Below are positions 26,511 through 37,187 of a DNA stretch of 64,000 nt, one piece after another. This DNA is from Pontibacter coccineus. GTDB taxonomy: Bacteria; Bacteroidota; Bacteroidia; Cytophagales; Hymenobacteraceae. A program made the position numbers and the translations under genes. The notes under the pieces were generated by a model. That model worked only from the letters and a program-made list of their open reading frames with translations, searched no databases and was not told the DNA's origin. Numbering within the stretch: the stretch's first letter is position 1; each line of letters starts with the position of its first letter. The stretch is taken from assembly GCF_030546575.1 (NCBI RefSeq), contig NZ_JAUOTN010000004.1, positions 124,001 to 188,000 on the forward strand. Reading direction: 5' to 3'.

Positions 26511-27956
26511 CTAAAGTTCTTTCCGCAGGCGGGCCACCGGTATGTTGAGCTGCTCGCGGTACTTGGCCACGGTACGGCGGGCTATGTTGTAGCCCTTGTC
26601 GTTGAGCATCTTTTCGATCTTTTCATCGGAGAGCGGCTTGCGCTTGCTTTCCTTGTCGATGATTTCCTTGAGGATGTGCTTTACCTCGCGGCTGCTGGCA
26701 TCCTCGCCGGAGTCAGTGGCAATGCCTTCGGAGAAAAAGTACTTGAGCGGATAGATGCCGAATTCCGTCTGCACAGCTTTGCTGTTGGCCACGCGGCTCA
26801 CGGTACTGATGTCCATGCCAATGTCTTCGGCGATGTCTTTCAGAATCATCGGGCGCAGCTTGCTTTCGTCGCCCTCCAGAAAAAACTCGTGCTGGTACTT
26901 GATGATCGACTCCATGGTGCGCAGCAGCGTGTTCTGGCGCTGGCGTATGGCATCAATAAACCATTTGGCCGCGTCCAGCTTCTGCTTCACGAAAGTTACC
27001 GTCTCTTTCAGCTTCTTGTCCTTCTTATCTGACTTGTCGTAGGCGTCGAACATGTCGGCATAGGAGCGGCTGATGCGCAGGTCCGGGGCGTTGCGGGAAT
27101 TGAGCGAGAGCTGCAACTGCCCGTTTTCGTTGGTCAGGATAAAGTCAGGTATAATGTACTGCACCCGCGCCATGCCGGCCCCGCTTCCGCCCGGTTTCGG
27201 GTTGAGTTTGATGATTACGTCGATGGCTTTTTTCAGCTCATCTTCCGAAACGTTAAACTTCGACTGTATTTTCTGATAATGCTTCTTGGTGAACTCGTCA
27301 AACGACTCCTTGATGATGCGCTCAGCCAGCCGGGTAGTTTCGTCCTGCTCTCGGCGCTCGAGTTGCAGCAGCAGGCACTCCGGCAGATCGCGGGCGCCTA
27401 TTCCTGCCGGATCGAAGGTCTGGACCATGTGCAGCACCTGCTCAATCTCCTCTTCGGTGGTCATCACGTTCTGCGAAAAAGCCAGGTCGTTGGCAATGGA
27501 GCTCAGCTCACGGCGTATGTAACCGTCGCTGTCGATGCTGCCGATGAGCTGCATGCCAATGGTATACTGCTTGTCGTCGAGGGCCAGGAAACCGAGCTGG
27601 TCCATCAGGTTGTCGTTGAGCGAGCTGGACATGGCAATCGGCATCTCGCGGTCTTCCTCATCGCCACCGCGGTCGCCTTGCATCTTGTAGCCGCTTATCT
27701 CGTCATCGTTGAGGTAATCGTTGATGTCAACTTCGTCTTTGCCGTAGTCGTCCTCGCTGTCGTAGTCCTCTGATTCTGAGTCGCTGTACTCGTTTTCGGA
27801 CTCTTCACGGCCTTCTTCCAGCGCCGGGTTCACTTCCATCTCCTCTTTTATGCGCGCCTCGAGCTCAACAGTAGGTATCTGCAGCAGCTTGATAAATTGT
27901 ATCTGCTGCGGCGATAACTTCTGGGATAAGAGTTGTCTTAAATCGAGTCGCTGCAT
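26511..27956 (-). CDS. rpoN: RNA polymerase sigma-54 factor RpoN
   Basis: 481 aa. Region I is Gln/Leu-rich (LRQLLSQKLSPQQIQFIKLLQ), region II is strongly acidic (about 48-100), and the core-binding and DNA-binding parts follow. It includes an HTH-like DIGMDISTVSRVANSK and the RpoN box ARRTVAKYRE at 459-468. It directs transcription from GG/GC (-24/-12) promoters with the help of AAA+ activators, none of which is encoded in this window. A canonical Bacteroidota promoter lies directly upstream. Confidence 0.96.
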   Translation of the reverse strand: MQRLDLRQLLSQKLSPQQIQFIKLLQIPTVELEARIKEEMEVNPALEEGREESENEYSDSESEDYDSEDDYGKDEVDINDYLNDDEISGYKMQGDRGGDEEDREMPIAMSSSLNDNLMDQLGFLALDDKQYTIGMQLIGSIDSDGYIRRELSSIANDLAFSQNVMTTEEEIEQVLHMVQTFDPAGIGARDLPECLLLQLERREQDETTRLAERIIKESFDEFTKKHYQKIQSKFNVSEDELKKAIDVIIKLNPKPGGSGAGMARVQYIIPDFILTNENGQLQLSLNSRNAPDLRISRSYADMFDAYDKSDKKDKKLKETVTFVKQKLDAAKWFIDAIRQRQNTLLRTMESIIKYQHEFFLEGDESKLRPMILKDIAEDIGMDISTVSRVANSKAVQTEFGIYPLKYFFSEGIATDSGEDASSREVKHILKEIIDKESKRKPLSDEKIEKMLNDKGYNIARRTVAKYREQLNIPVARLRKEL

Positions 27957-27994
27957 AGTAGGAAAACGGATATTCGTGCCGCTTAGTGCACCTT

Positions 27995-28027
27995 CAAATT
28001 TAGGATAATTTTACTTGCATTTACAAA
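27995..28027 (-). promoter_or_regulatory. Promoter of rpoN
   Basis: On the reverse strand, TTTG (28024-28027) is followed after 21 bases by TAAATTTG (27995-28002), an exact TAnnTTTG. The box ends 38 bases before the rpoN ATG. This is the best complete Bacteroidota promoter seen in the window. Confidence 0.7.
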
Positions 28028-28241
28028 AAAGGTTAAAATATCGTTACTTTGAGGGATTATTGAAAAGGGGGCTGCACCAGGGAGCCAACTATAGTTCACC
28101 TGCCCGCTACAGGACTTTCCCTAAGCAGGTTAGGACGGTTGGTTCGGGGCAGCATGGCATCTTTTCCGTCTTTCTCAGGAGGGCCGGAAATTATACCTTA
28201 ACCCATAATTTGTTCAGACACATTACGCTACTAGAAATAAC

Positions 28242-29681
<1,440 letters not shown>

Positions 29682-29704
29682 CACAGGCTATAACTTATAC
29701 CTAC

Positions 29705-29737
29705 AAAAGCCCGGCTATACCTTAGCCGGGCTTTTTC
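29705..29737 (+). terminator. Terminator of asnS
   Basis: A 13-bp perfect stem AAAAGCCCGGCTA (29705-29717) pairs with 29723-29735, loop TACCT, followed by T residues. Confidence 0.85.
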
Positions 29738-29803
29738 GTTATAGCTGAAAAAAGCTATCCTGCATTCACCTATCTTTATGTGTCTAATTTCTTTCCATTT
29801 CCT

Positions 29804-30379
29804 ATGCATAAATTCTACATAATCTTTATAGGACTCTTTTTATTTTGCTCTACTACGCTGATGGCACAAGAGCAGGCCTCTCCCTCCTCCGACAAAAGGA
29901 AGTACACCAGTATCAAAATCGGGCCAAGCCTGACGACCTTAGCACCCAAAGAGGAGCCTTGGTTTGGCGGACAGATTGGAGTCCATGCCGGCATAACTTA
30001 CCTTACCATGGAAAACGACTGGTTAGGTATACAAATGGAGGCTCAGTATTCTCTTCAGGGAGCCAAGATCGACAGGGGCCACCTGTTGCTACATTACTTC
30101 AATGTTCCTCTGCTTGCCAAGGCTTTTATTGCCCCCCGTGTAAGCTTACAGGGTGGTGGCTATGCAGGACTGTTGCTGTCTGAGCGATATGAATTTGAGG
30201 CCTACTCTTCCAGGCCGAACATGAAAGGAAGTGACTATGGGCTGGCCTACGGGATTACTTTCGGAGATGAAGCCAAACTAACCGGCAGCCTTCGACACCA
30301 GGTGGGACTTGCCAAAGTCATAGACGCTAAGAACCAAGTATTCCAACTATCCCTCTCCTATTGCATCAGTAGCAAATAG
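29804..30379 (+). CDS. Porin-family outer-membrane beta-barrel protein
   Basis: A 191-aa protein starting MHKFYIIFIGLFLF, with a signal peptide ending near LMAQ. Its pattern is that of the PorT/OmpW-like OMP_b-brl_2 barrels: IGPSLTTL, FGGQIGVHAGITYL, WLGIQMEAQYSLQGAK, LHYFNVPLLAKAF, VSLQGGGYAGLLL. The ligand is unknown. I chose the ATG at 29804 over an upstream GTG at 29780; TATCTTTA at 29771 is one base off the -7 consensus and would place the transcript start near the GTG. Confidence 0.8.
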   Translation: MHKFYIIFIGLFLFCSTTLMAQEQASPSSDKRKYTSIKIGPSLTTLAPKEEPWFGGQIGVHAGITYLTMENDWLGIQMEAQYSLQGAKIDRGHLLLHYFNVPLLAKAFIAPRVSLQGGGYAGLLLSERYEFEAYSSRPNMKGSDYGLAYGITFGDEAKLTGSLRHQVGLAKVIDAKNQVFQLSLSYCISSK

Positions 30380-30450
30380 TGTCAGTAATATTATCTTTCT
30401 GGCTAGAAATTTGCTATCGTTCATAAGATAAATCCCTAATAAATAGTCTT

Positions 30451-31986
30451 ATGCGATATATAATATTAGCCTTGCTCCTGCTTGGTTTTGCGGCCCCGGA
30501 GGTACGTGCGCAGCAGGAGTTCGCCAGTCTGGAGCTACCCTTGCGCCGGGCTGAAGACCTGGTGTCGGTAGCGGATGGCGATGGCAACGTTTGTCTTTAC
30601 TTTTTTCAAGGCGGTAAGCTGAACTTTAGCCTGGTAGATGCCCAGGGGCAGACCGTGGCCACACAGGAAATCCCCTATCGCAACGGCCAGCAACCCCAGG
30701 TGCTGGGCACCCGCGTAACCGATACGGAGTTTGTGTTTTACAGCCGCTTTGTCAACGGCAACAAGGAGTTTGTGCGCCCCTTTGCCGTGAACAGGTATAG
30801 CGGTGCCTTCCGCAGCCTGCCCGATGTGCCCTTGCGTCGCGAAAGAAATGAAACGTTTGTTGGGGCCTTTGCGGACGCCTCGCACTTCTACATGATCTAC
30901 ACCGATAAAAAGGACAACCTGATCCTGCACCGGGAACTGGACGAAAGCTATTACGAGAAGAAGACGTTCCAACTGGCCGACCTACCACGTACCCGCACCA
31001 AAGGCGAGCGCCAACAGGAACTGATCTTTGTGCACCCTGACCTGGAGCGCACCGTGTTTGCCGGCCAGCACCGCAGCAAGATCTATACCCGCGGCGACAA
31101 GCTATACCTGGTATTCGACGGCTTTTCGCTGCGTGGCAAGAAAAACGAACTGACTACCGAGATCCTGACACTCGACTGGCCAAGCGGAAAAACGGAGTAC
31201 CGCACCCTACCGTCGCTGGCTGTAAAAAACGAGGCCAATTTCAACTCCTTTTTGCATGGCAATACCCTGTTTCGGGTACAGCTCGAGAAAGACGCGTTTA
31301 CGCTGACTGCTTTCGACTTCAGCAGCCTGCAGCCGATCAAGGAGTACAGGTATACGGCCGACCAGGACATTGACATCAAAGCCACGCCGGTGCACCAGCG
31401 GGGAGCGGGCGCCTTGTTTTCGTCCGGCAATAGCGTGATCGAGAAAACGTCTAAAGTGATGCGCAACTTATCAACCGGCAAGCCTGCCATTACGGTGGAT
31501 GCCTTCAACGACAGCACGCTGCAGCTGACCATTGGTTCATATCAGCCACCGGCCCGCCGCAACCCTGGCGGAGACCCGACCAGGCTGGTGCGCACGCCGG
31601 ACCGCTATATCCAGACCTCCCGCGGCTTATTCCTGATGCCGGGCCGCTGGATACCAGCCTATTCGCTGCCGTACAGCTACAGCATGTCCCCCTACAACCG
31701 CTACTACTACGACCCGTTCTACAACCAGGCGGGCGAGTCGGTAGGCCCGGGCACCAGCACCTACTTCAGAGCTGTGCTGGACAGCGAAACGCTCGACAAA
31801 GCCTTTGTGGCGAAAGACGACAGCACGGCCGCCACCGTGCAGGATAAGATAGAGGCCTATGAAGAGGAGCTGAAGCAGACGCCGGAGTATAAAACCCTGT
31901 ACCGCTATGGCAACAACAAGCTGCACTACGGCTACTTCGACAAGCGCAGCAAGACCTTTAAAATTTTGGAGTTCACACAGAACTAA
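30451..31986 (+). CDS. Secreted protein of unknown function, 511 aa
   Basis: A 511-aa protein with a signal peptide (YIILALLLLGFAAPEVRAQQ). The bulk (about 35-370) is made of repeating beta-strand segments with charged turns (FVYSRF, FYMIYTDKKDNLILHRELD, KLYLVFDGFS), which suggests a beta-propeller, although no blade motif is definite. A Tyr/Pro-rich stretch follows (SLPYSYSMSPYNRYYYDPFY, about 404-425), then a charged tail. No family recognised. It has its own terminator. Confidence 0.75.
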   Translation: MRYIILALLLLGFAAPEVRAQQEFASLELPLRRAEDLVSVADGDGNVCLYFFQGGKLNFSLVDAQGQTVATQEIPYRNGQQPQVLGTRVTDTEFVFYSRFVNGNKEFVRPFAVNRYSGAFRSLPDVPLRRERNETFVGAFADASHFYMIYTDKKDNLILHRELDESYYEKKTFQLADLPRTRTKGERQQELIFVHPDLERTVFAGQHRSKIYTRGDKLYLVFDGFSLRGKKNELTTEILTLDWPSGKTEYRTLPSLAVKNEANFNSFLHGNTLFRVQLEKDAFTLTAFDFSSLQPIKEYRYTADQDIDIKATPVHQRGAGALFSSGNSVIEKTSKVMRNLSTGKPAITVDAFNDSTLQLTIGSYQPPARRNPGGDPTRLVRTPDRYIQTSRGLFLMPGRWIPAYSLPYSYSMSPYNRYYYDPFYNQAGESVGPGTSTYFRAVLDSETLDKAFVAKDDSTAATVQDKIEAYEEELKQTPEYKTLYRYGNNKLHYGYFDKRSKTFKILEFTQN

Positions 31987-31993
31987 GCCCAAC

Positions 31994-32027
31994 AAAAAAG
32001 CTTCGCCGGATCCGGCGAAGCTTTTTT
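31994..32027. terminator. Bidirectional terminator
   Basis: A near loop-less perfect palindrome (AAAAAAGCTTCGCCGGA and its complement) lies between the secreted-protein gene and the convergent DUF4168 gene. It has T-runs on both strands. Confidence 0.85.
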
Positions 32028-32047
32028 GCTTTAATTAGCTATTCCTT

Positions 32048-32542
32048 TTACAAGCCCATCAATTTCTGGATTTTTGCCTGCACGGCAGGGTCTTGCTGGT
32101 AGGCCAACATGATCTGCTCGTAGCGCTCCATCGTCATGCCGTCTTTCTGGATGGCCGTCTGCATGTTCTTCTCAATGTCAGGCTGCATTTCCATCATGCG
32201 ACCGATCGCTTTGTTAAAGGCGGCTTTTTCAGCGGCTGTGCCTTCAGCTTCGTCCAGTTTCTGCTGCTGATGTGCCTGCGCCAGGGCGTTAAACTTATCC
32301 ACGCTCAGTTTTTCCTCTTCCAGAATCACCAGCATGGCTTTTTCACTTTCCTGCTGCAGCTCCATCAGGCGGGTGCTGGCATCTACAAACAGCTTGATAT
32401 CCTGGTCAGAAATAGCCTGCGTTTGCTGCTGCGGCGCTTTCTGGGGAGTGGTCTGCTGTGCCAGAGCGCTGCCACTGACAGATACGAAACCTACAACAAG
32501 TCCTGCCACAGCAGTGACTTTCAGTTTATGGAAAATATTCAT
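32048..32542 (-). CDS. DUF4168 secreted protein
   Basis: A 164-aa protein with a signal peptide (AGLVVGFVSVSGSALAQQ), a Gln-rich linker (QQTTPQKAPQQQTQ) and one DUF4168 domain: ISDQDIKLFVDASTRLMELQ through MERYEQIMLAYQQDPAVQAKI. DUF4168 is a helical exported domain of unknown role, also found in cyanobacteria and proteobacteria. Expected in the periplasm. No operon partner is evident. Confidence 0.88.
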   Translation of the reverse strand: MNIFHKLKVTAVAGLVVGFVSVSGSALAQQTTPQKAPQQQTQAISDQDIKLFVDASTRLMELQQESEKAMLVILEEEKLSVDKFNALAQAHQQQKLDEAEGTAAEKAAFNKAIGRMMEMQPDIEKNMQTAIQKDGMTMERYEQIMLAYQQDPAVQAKIQKLMGL

Positions 32543-32721
32543 AAGACTCGGGGGTTAAAATTTTTGAAATGATCAATAAGGAAAGGCAGGCTCTCTCAAT
32601 TACCACTTAAACTATACATTATTTGAGAAAAATAGTTTTCAGCTTTTAGTTGCCTGCCGCTCCATGGTCCAATAATCCTGCCAAAAGCGAATGCCAGCCG
32701 TTTGCATAACAAAGGATGCCC

Positions 32722-32739
32722 TTGTATAATATTATACAA
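32722..32739. promoter_or_regulatory. 18-bp AT-rich palindrome
   Basis: TTGTATAATATTATACAA is a perfect dyad about 80 bases before the ATG of the beta-barrel gene at 32820, a position suitable for an operator. No regulator is known for it. Confidence 0.3.
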
Positions 32740-32819
32740 AATATCAGGAGAATACTGGTCTATATAGGTATATCCTACTATATTTATTGTTCAATCCTTT
32801 TTTTGAACAACCTGCGCGC

Positions 32820-34085
32820 ATGAGAAACCTATACAAACTTATTACCCTGTACCTGGGGGTCCTACTTTCAGTACCAGTTGCAGCACAAAGTGATTACAAA
32901 CCCGGTTACGTCGTGCTTCCGCAGGGCGACACGCTGCAAGGCCAGGTAAGTTATCGCACTGATGCGCTCGGCAAAACGATCGGCTTCAAAAGAGACGGCC
33001 AGTCGACCACGGCCTCCTATACTGCCAATGACTTAGCAGGCTACGGCTTTCCGGGCGACCGCAACTTCCGCACCCGCACGCTCGACCATGCAGATACCCT
33101 GGCTGCTGAGTATGTGTTTATGCAGGAGTTGGTGCGCGGCACCATGAGCCTGTATGTGTACAAGGGCACTTATTTTGTTGACAAGCGCGACAGCTCTGAG
33201 AAACTGCACAAGCTTTACATCACAAAAGAAACCTATGTCAACACGTATGGCATAACAGCTCAAAGAGACATCAACCACTACGTGCGCACCCTCAACACCC
33301 TGATGCAGGATTGCTTCGAGATGTTCCAGAGAGTAGAGCGGGTGAAGCTGGCTGAGAAAAGCCTCGTGGACCTGATTACCGCTTACAATACCTGCGCCGG
33401 AGACCCGCAGGAACAGATCACGTTTAAAGAATCGAAGAAGTGGTTTGCCATTCGTCCGGGCGTTGTGGCGGGTATGAGCCATACCTCGCTTCACTTCTCG
33501 GCCAAAGACGAAAGGTACCTGCACCTCGATCACGCCGAATTCAACAGTAACACGCACCCTACTTTTGGCTTGGCTTTGCTGCTCTACTCTCCTCGCATCA
33601 ACCAGAACGCGTCGCTGCTGCTGGAGGGGCGCTATGCGCAGAACAGCTTTCAGGCTGACCCGACCTATGTTTGGTTTGATGCGTACTACGACAACGAGAT
33701 TTCTTTTGACCTGAGTGCCTTTAAGTTGACCACTGCCTTCCGCTACGACTTTGCCGGCAAGGCAGTCCAGCCTTTCGTGAATGCGGGTGTTTTCCATAAC
33801 TTTATGCAGCGCCGCGAGTACACGCACACCCAGTATTACCGCCAGACCGAGAACAGCAAACCTACGCTGCGCGACCGCGACATTCCCGGGTTTGTGAACA
33901 ATGTACAGCAGGGTTTTATGCTAGGTGCAGGCGCTTACCTTCACATCAGCAAGCGTCGCCTGTCGCTGGAAGCCCGTTACGAGCATGGACAGGATTTGCA
34001 CGAGCAGGGCATCGTAAGCAAAACAAGCCAGGCGCTCACCTCCAATACCAGGACGGTTTCAATACTGCTCGGGGTATACCTTTAG
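32820..34085 (+). CDS. Beta-barrel protein of a paralogous family, member 1
   Basis: A 421-aa protein with a signal peptide (LITLYLGVLLSVPVAAQ). It has an N-terminal domain with GYVVLPQGDTLQGQVSY, then YTANDLAGYGF, VYKGTYFVDK, a TLMQDCFEMFQR motif and ITAYNTCAG (about residues 180-190). A C-terminal outer-membrane barrel (about 205-421) begins WFAIRPGVVAGMSHTS and ends VSILLGVYL. The next gene (34259) and the reverse gene at 46019 share this layout. I chose the ATG of MRNLYKL; an in-frame TTG at 32787 is less likely. Function unknown. Confidence 0.75.
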   Translation: MRNLYKLITLYLGVLLSVPVAAQSDYKPGYVVLPQGDTLQGQVSYRTDALGKTIGFKRDGQSTTASYTANDLAGYGFPGDRNFRTRTLDHADTLAAEYVFMQELVRGTMSLYVYKGTYFVDKRDSSEKLHKLYITKETYVNTYGITAQRDINHYVRTLNTLMQDCFEMFQRVERVKLAEKSLVDLITAYNTCAGDPQEQITFKESKKWFAIRPGVVAGMSHTSLHFSAKDERYLHLDHAEFNSNTHPTFGLALLLYSPRINQNASLLLEGRYAQNSFQADPTYVWFDAYYDNEISFDLSAFKLTTAFRYDFAGKAVQPFVNAGVFHNFMQRREYTHTQYYRQTENSKPTLRDRDIPGFVNNVQQGFMLGAGAYLHISKRRLSLEARYEHGQDLHEQGIVSKTSQALTSNTRTVSILLGVYL

Positions 34086-34258
34086 GCTGACGGCTTCTTA
34101 AGTGTGTTAAAACTGTTAACGGAATCAGCAAACCGCCGGACCTTGTCCCTGGATTCTAGCTCCAACCAGTAATCTTTAGACATCTATACCTTATAAATCG
34201 GCCGGAACTCACTAAACTCCCAACCCTGTATACCCCTACTACCTATACCCAATCCTTT

Positions 34259-35533
34259 ATGAAACAATTTCTACTTGCTGGTCTGGCCTTGGTGGCCCTT
34301 CTTATCCCTTTTCATGCGACCGCCCAGATTTACAGGCCGGGCTTTATCGTACAGGCCGACGGCGACACAACCAAAGGCTTGGTGCGATACCGCGAAGGCA
34401 AACTGACCTATCAAAGTTGTATTTTTAAGACCTCGGAAGAAGCAGAGGCCAAAGAATACCTCCCTGCCGACATCCTGGCCTACGGCATTGAGGGAGAGGC
34501 TCCTTTTATGAGCAAGCAGGTGCCGAGCGGTGAAGGCGTGTCGAACCCCATGTTCGTAGAGGTAGTGGAACAGGGTAGAATTATGCTCTATACCCAGAAC
34601 AATCTGCTATACCTGGAGAAAGAGAACAGCGGCCTGAAGCACTTATACCTGCAGAACGACGATCATAATCTGCCCATGTACACAGGGGAAAGACAGACGG
34701 TCAGTACTTCCACCCAACACCTGATCCTCATTAACTCCCTCACCCTCGACTGTCCGGTGCCTGACAAACTGATGCTGAAAGTGCGGCAGCGCCTGCATGT
34801 GCCGGATGTAACGGCCATCGTCCGAAATTACAATACCTGTGCAGCGCCAACCAGTGCCATCTCCTACAAAAAGGATCATTCATGGCTCAAGACAGAACTG
34901 GGCGTGTTTGCAGGCAGCTATTCAACGTCACTTCAGTTCAACCACAACACCACCATACACAAGTTTTACGGGGCAGACTTTTCCATGACACACAATTTTG
35001 TTTTTGGCGGCGTGTTAAACTTCACCTCACCAAAGAAAAGCGAACGTCTGTCAGTGCAAATGGAGCCGATGTATAGCCAGGAGCGACACATCGGGAGCTT
35101 CAACTATCCCAGAGATTCCTACACGATCAGTGGAGAATATACCATTGCGATGACACGCGTGTCGTTGCCTATCATGCTCCGCCACACGATCACCACCAAC
35201 GGCAGGTTCAGCCCTTACTTTGGTGCAGGTATAGTGACTGATTACATCCTGGACAGCAAGGTAACAGGAACTCAGCGAACCGAGTACCATGCTACCGGCC
35301 ACGTACAAAACAGCAGGATGGGGAGAAATGAGGTTGGCACCACGCTTTCGCATGCCTTAACTGCTGCTGTGGGCACCAAACTTCAGATAAACGAAAGACA
35401 CGCTGCTTTACTGCAGTTCAGGTATGAGTATGGCCGGTATCTGGCTACAGACCTCAGCAATTCAGACTCCAGGGTTTGGCTGACCGACAAGCACCAGGGC
35501 TTTTACCTAATGGCTGCTCACCTGTTCAAATAA
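34259..35533 (+). CDS. Beta-barrel protein of a paralogous family, member 2
   Basis: A 424-aa protein with a signal peptide (LLAGLALVALLIPFHATAQ). It repeats the order of member 1: GFIVQADGDTTKGLVRY, YLPADILAYGI, NNLLYLEKENSGLKHLYL, a TLDCPVPDKLMLKV motif, VRNYNTCAAP, and then a barrel from WLKTELGVFAGSYSTS to YLMAAHLFK. Tandem with member 1 (173-base gap), so duplicated locally and then diverged strongly. Probably an outer-membrane protein with a periplasmic or surface N-terminal domain. Function unknown. Confidence 0.75.
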   Translation: MKQFLLAGLALVALLIPFHATAQIYRPGFIVQADGDTTKGLVRYREGKLTYQSCIFKTSEEAEAKEYLPADILAYGIEGEAPFMSKQVPSGEGVSNPMFVEVVEQGRIMLYTQNNLLYLEKENSGLKHLYLQNDDHNLPMYTGERQTVSTSTQHLILINSLTLDCPVPDKLMLKVRQRLHVPDVTAIVRNYNTCAAPTSAISYKKDHSWLKTELGVFAGSYSTSLQFNHNTTIHKFYGADFSMTHNFVFGGVLNFTSPKKSERLSVQMEPMYSQERHIGSFNYPRDSYTISGEYTIAMTRVSLPIMLRHTITTNGRFSPYFGAGIVTDYILDSKVTGTQRTEYHATGHVQNSRMGRNEVGTTLSHALTAAVGTKLQINERHAALLQFRYEYGRYLATDLSNSDSRVWLTDKHQGFYLMAAHLFK

Positions 35534-35551
35534 ATCAGTTGCTTCCTATCA

Positions 35552-35591
35552 CCTATCAGCAGATGACAAATTCTTTTCATCCGCTGATAGG
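35552..35591 (+). terminator. Imperfect hairpin after the second beta-barrel gene
   Basis: CCTATCAGC-AGATGA (35552-35566) pairs with TCATC-CGCTGATAGG (35577-35591) around an 11-base loop. It lies 18 bases after the stop and has no long U-tract. Confidence 0.45.
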
Positions 35592-35634
35592 CAGGAAATG
35601 GATGTACACTTATTGTCATTAACCTAATGGCTTT

Positions 35635-35684
35635 AAAGACAACTGCTCTTCCGGCGTTAGCGTTCCGGAAGAGCAGTTGTCTTT
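35635..35684. terminator. Perfect 20-bp hairpin between convergent genes
   Basis: Arms 35635-35654 and 35665-35684 are exact complements with a 10-base loop, the longest perfect stem in the window. It lies downstream of the kmo stop, and probably serves as its terminator or blocks read-through from both sides. Confidence 0.6.
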
Positions 35685-35723
35685 AGCAGGTATAGAAAGA
35701 AAAGTAGATGGGTAGTATAGGCC

Positions 35724-37109
35724 CTACACCTCCTGCTCCTGATACCCCTTCAGCTTCTCTTTCTCTACAAGTTGCTTCTCCAGCAGTTTCTGCACTTCCG
35801 GCTTATCGAAGTCTTCCACGGTTTTGATGTGCTTCATCACCTTTTTCATAATGGCGTCCTGCAGGCGGCCGGTTTCCAGGGCGTAGGAGTACGGCAGGTC
35901 GGTGAAGGTGACCATGGAGTAGAGCGGAATCCACTTGTCGGGGTATTGCTGGTTGATTTTGCCTTCGATTTTCTTGCGAAGCAGGAAGCGCGGGTCAGCC
36001 ACCTTGTCGCGCATTTCGATGAAGTTCATCACGGCCAGGTCGGCAATGGCGTCGGCATCGGGTTTGCGTATGCGCTCAAACTTCTTGAAAAGGCTTTCCC
36101 AATCCCCATTGAAGTTTTCCAGCATTTGGTCAAGCACGGTGATATCTTCAAAGCCGGCATTCATCCCCTGCCCGTAGAACGGCACCACCGCGTGGGAGGC
36201 ATCGCCTATCAGCAGGGCTTTGTCCTCAAACGACCACGGAAAGCACTTCACCGTCACCAGCGAACCGATGGGGTTCGAGAAATAGTCCTCCGCCAATTCA
36301 GGCATAAGGGGCACAGCATCGGGGAAAGCCTGCAGGAAGAAGTTGCGCAGGTCGTCGTCTGTTTTGATGCTCTCAAAGGAAAGCGCGCCTTCGTAGGGGA
36401 AAAACAAGGTACAGGTAAAGCTGCCGTCCAGGTTGGGCAGGGCAATCATCATGTAGTTGCCACGCGGCCAGATATGCAGGGCGTGCTTTTCCAGTAGCCA
36501 GCCGCCGCCTGCCGCCGCAGGTATAGTCAGCTCTTTGTAGCCATACTCGAGGTAGCTCTGTGAGTAGTTGTAGCGCTCGGTTTTTTGCATAGCGTTGCGC
36601 ACCATCGAGAAAGCGCCGTCGGCCCCGAAAAGCATTTCTGTTTGCAGCTCCTCCAACCCGCCAGTTTCGTGGTTGCGCAGCGTGGCTTTGTTGCGGTGCA
36701 GGTCCAGGTCGAGCAGCTGCCGGTTAAAATGGTAGGTAATGTTGGGGTTCGGCTCCGACAAATCCATCAGGGCGGCGTTCAATCCTGCCCGCGACACCGA
36801 GTAGATGGACTGCCCCTCTTTGCCATAAGGCTGAAACGTGAGGTTACCCTGCTCGTCGTGCATCATGCGGCCGTGCATGGGGATGGCCACTTTGCGCACG
36901 GCCTCTTCTATACCTATACCGCGCAGGGCCCGAAAGCCACGGTCGCTCAGGGCGAGGTTAATCGAACGACCACCATCGAGCAGGGTCTTGCGCATGTCGG
37001 GCCGGCGTTCATAAATGTCCACCTTGTGGCCACGCTTGGCCAGGTATAGCGACAGCAGCGAACCAACCAGTCCGGCTCCCATGATGGTGATGTTCTTTCT
37101 CTCGGCCAT
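35724..37109 (-). CDS. kmo: Kynurenine 3-monooxygenase
   Basis: A 461-aa FAD-dependent aromatic hydroxylase converting L-kynurenine to 3-hydroxykynurenine with NADPH and O2. It shows the dinucleotide fold GAGLVG (11-16) with ERR at the end of the second strand, the family stretch GGRSINLALSDRG (near 46-58) and the second FAD motif ALLIGDASHAVVPFYGQGMNAGFED. The C-terminal helix region (LPYSYALETGRLQ) is typical of KMO, which can be membrane-associated. I chose the ATG of MAERKNIT. It lies 78 bases after the AlkB-like gene on the same strand. Kynureninase and further pathway genes are 8-15 kb away. Confidence 0.95.
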   Translation of the reverse strand: MAERKNITIMGAGLVGSLLSLYLAKRGHKVDIYERRPDMRKTLLDGGRSINLALSDRGFRALRGIGIEEAVRKVAIPMHGRMMHDEQGNLTFQPYGKEGQSIYSVSRAGLNAALMDLSEPNPNITYHFNRQLLDLDLHRNKATLRNHETGGLEELQTEMLFGADGAFSMVRNAMQKTERYNYSQSYLEYGYKELTIPAAAGGGWLLEKHALHIWPRGNYMMIALPNLDGSFTCTLFFPYEGALSFESIKTDDDLRNFFLQAFPDAVPLMPELAEDYFSNPIGSLVTVKCFPWSFEDKALLIGDASHAVVPFYGQGMNAGFEDITVLDQMLENFNGDWESLFKKFERIRKPDADAIADLAVMNFIEMRDKVADPRFLLRKKIEGKINQQYPDKWIPLYSMVTFTDLPYSYALETGRLQDAIMKKVMKHIKTVEDFDKPEVQKLLEKQLVEKEKLKGYQEQEV

Positions 37110-37187
37110 AGTGCAAGGGTATAGAATATACTGTTTGTAAAGAAACGTTTTCCAATCGGGAAAGACAATACTCGGCGGCAATATACC

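Noticed and set aside
35635..35684. Perfect 20-bp inverted repeat as a mobile-element end or attachment site
   Set aside because: It is a single hairpin with a 10-base loop between convergent genes, without target duplication or transposase; termination is the simpler reading.
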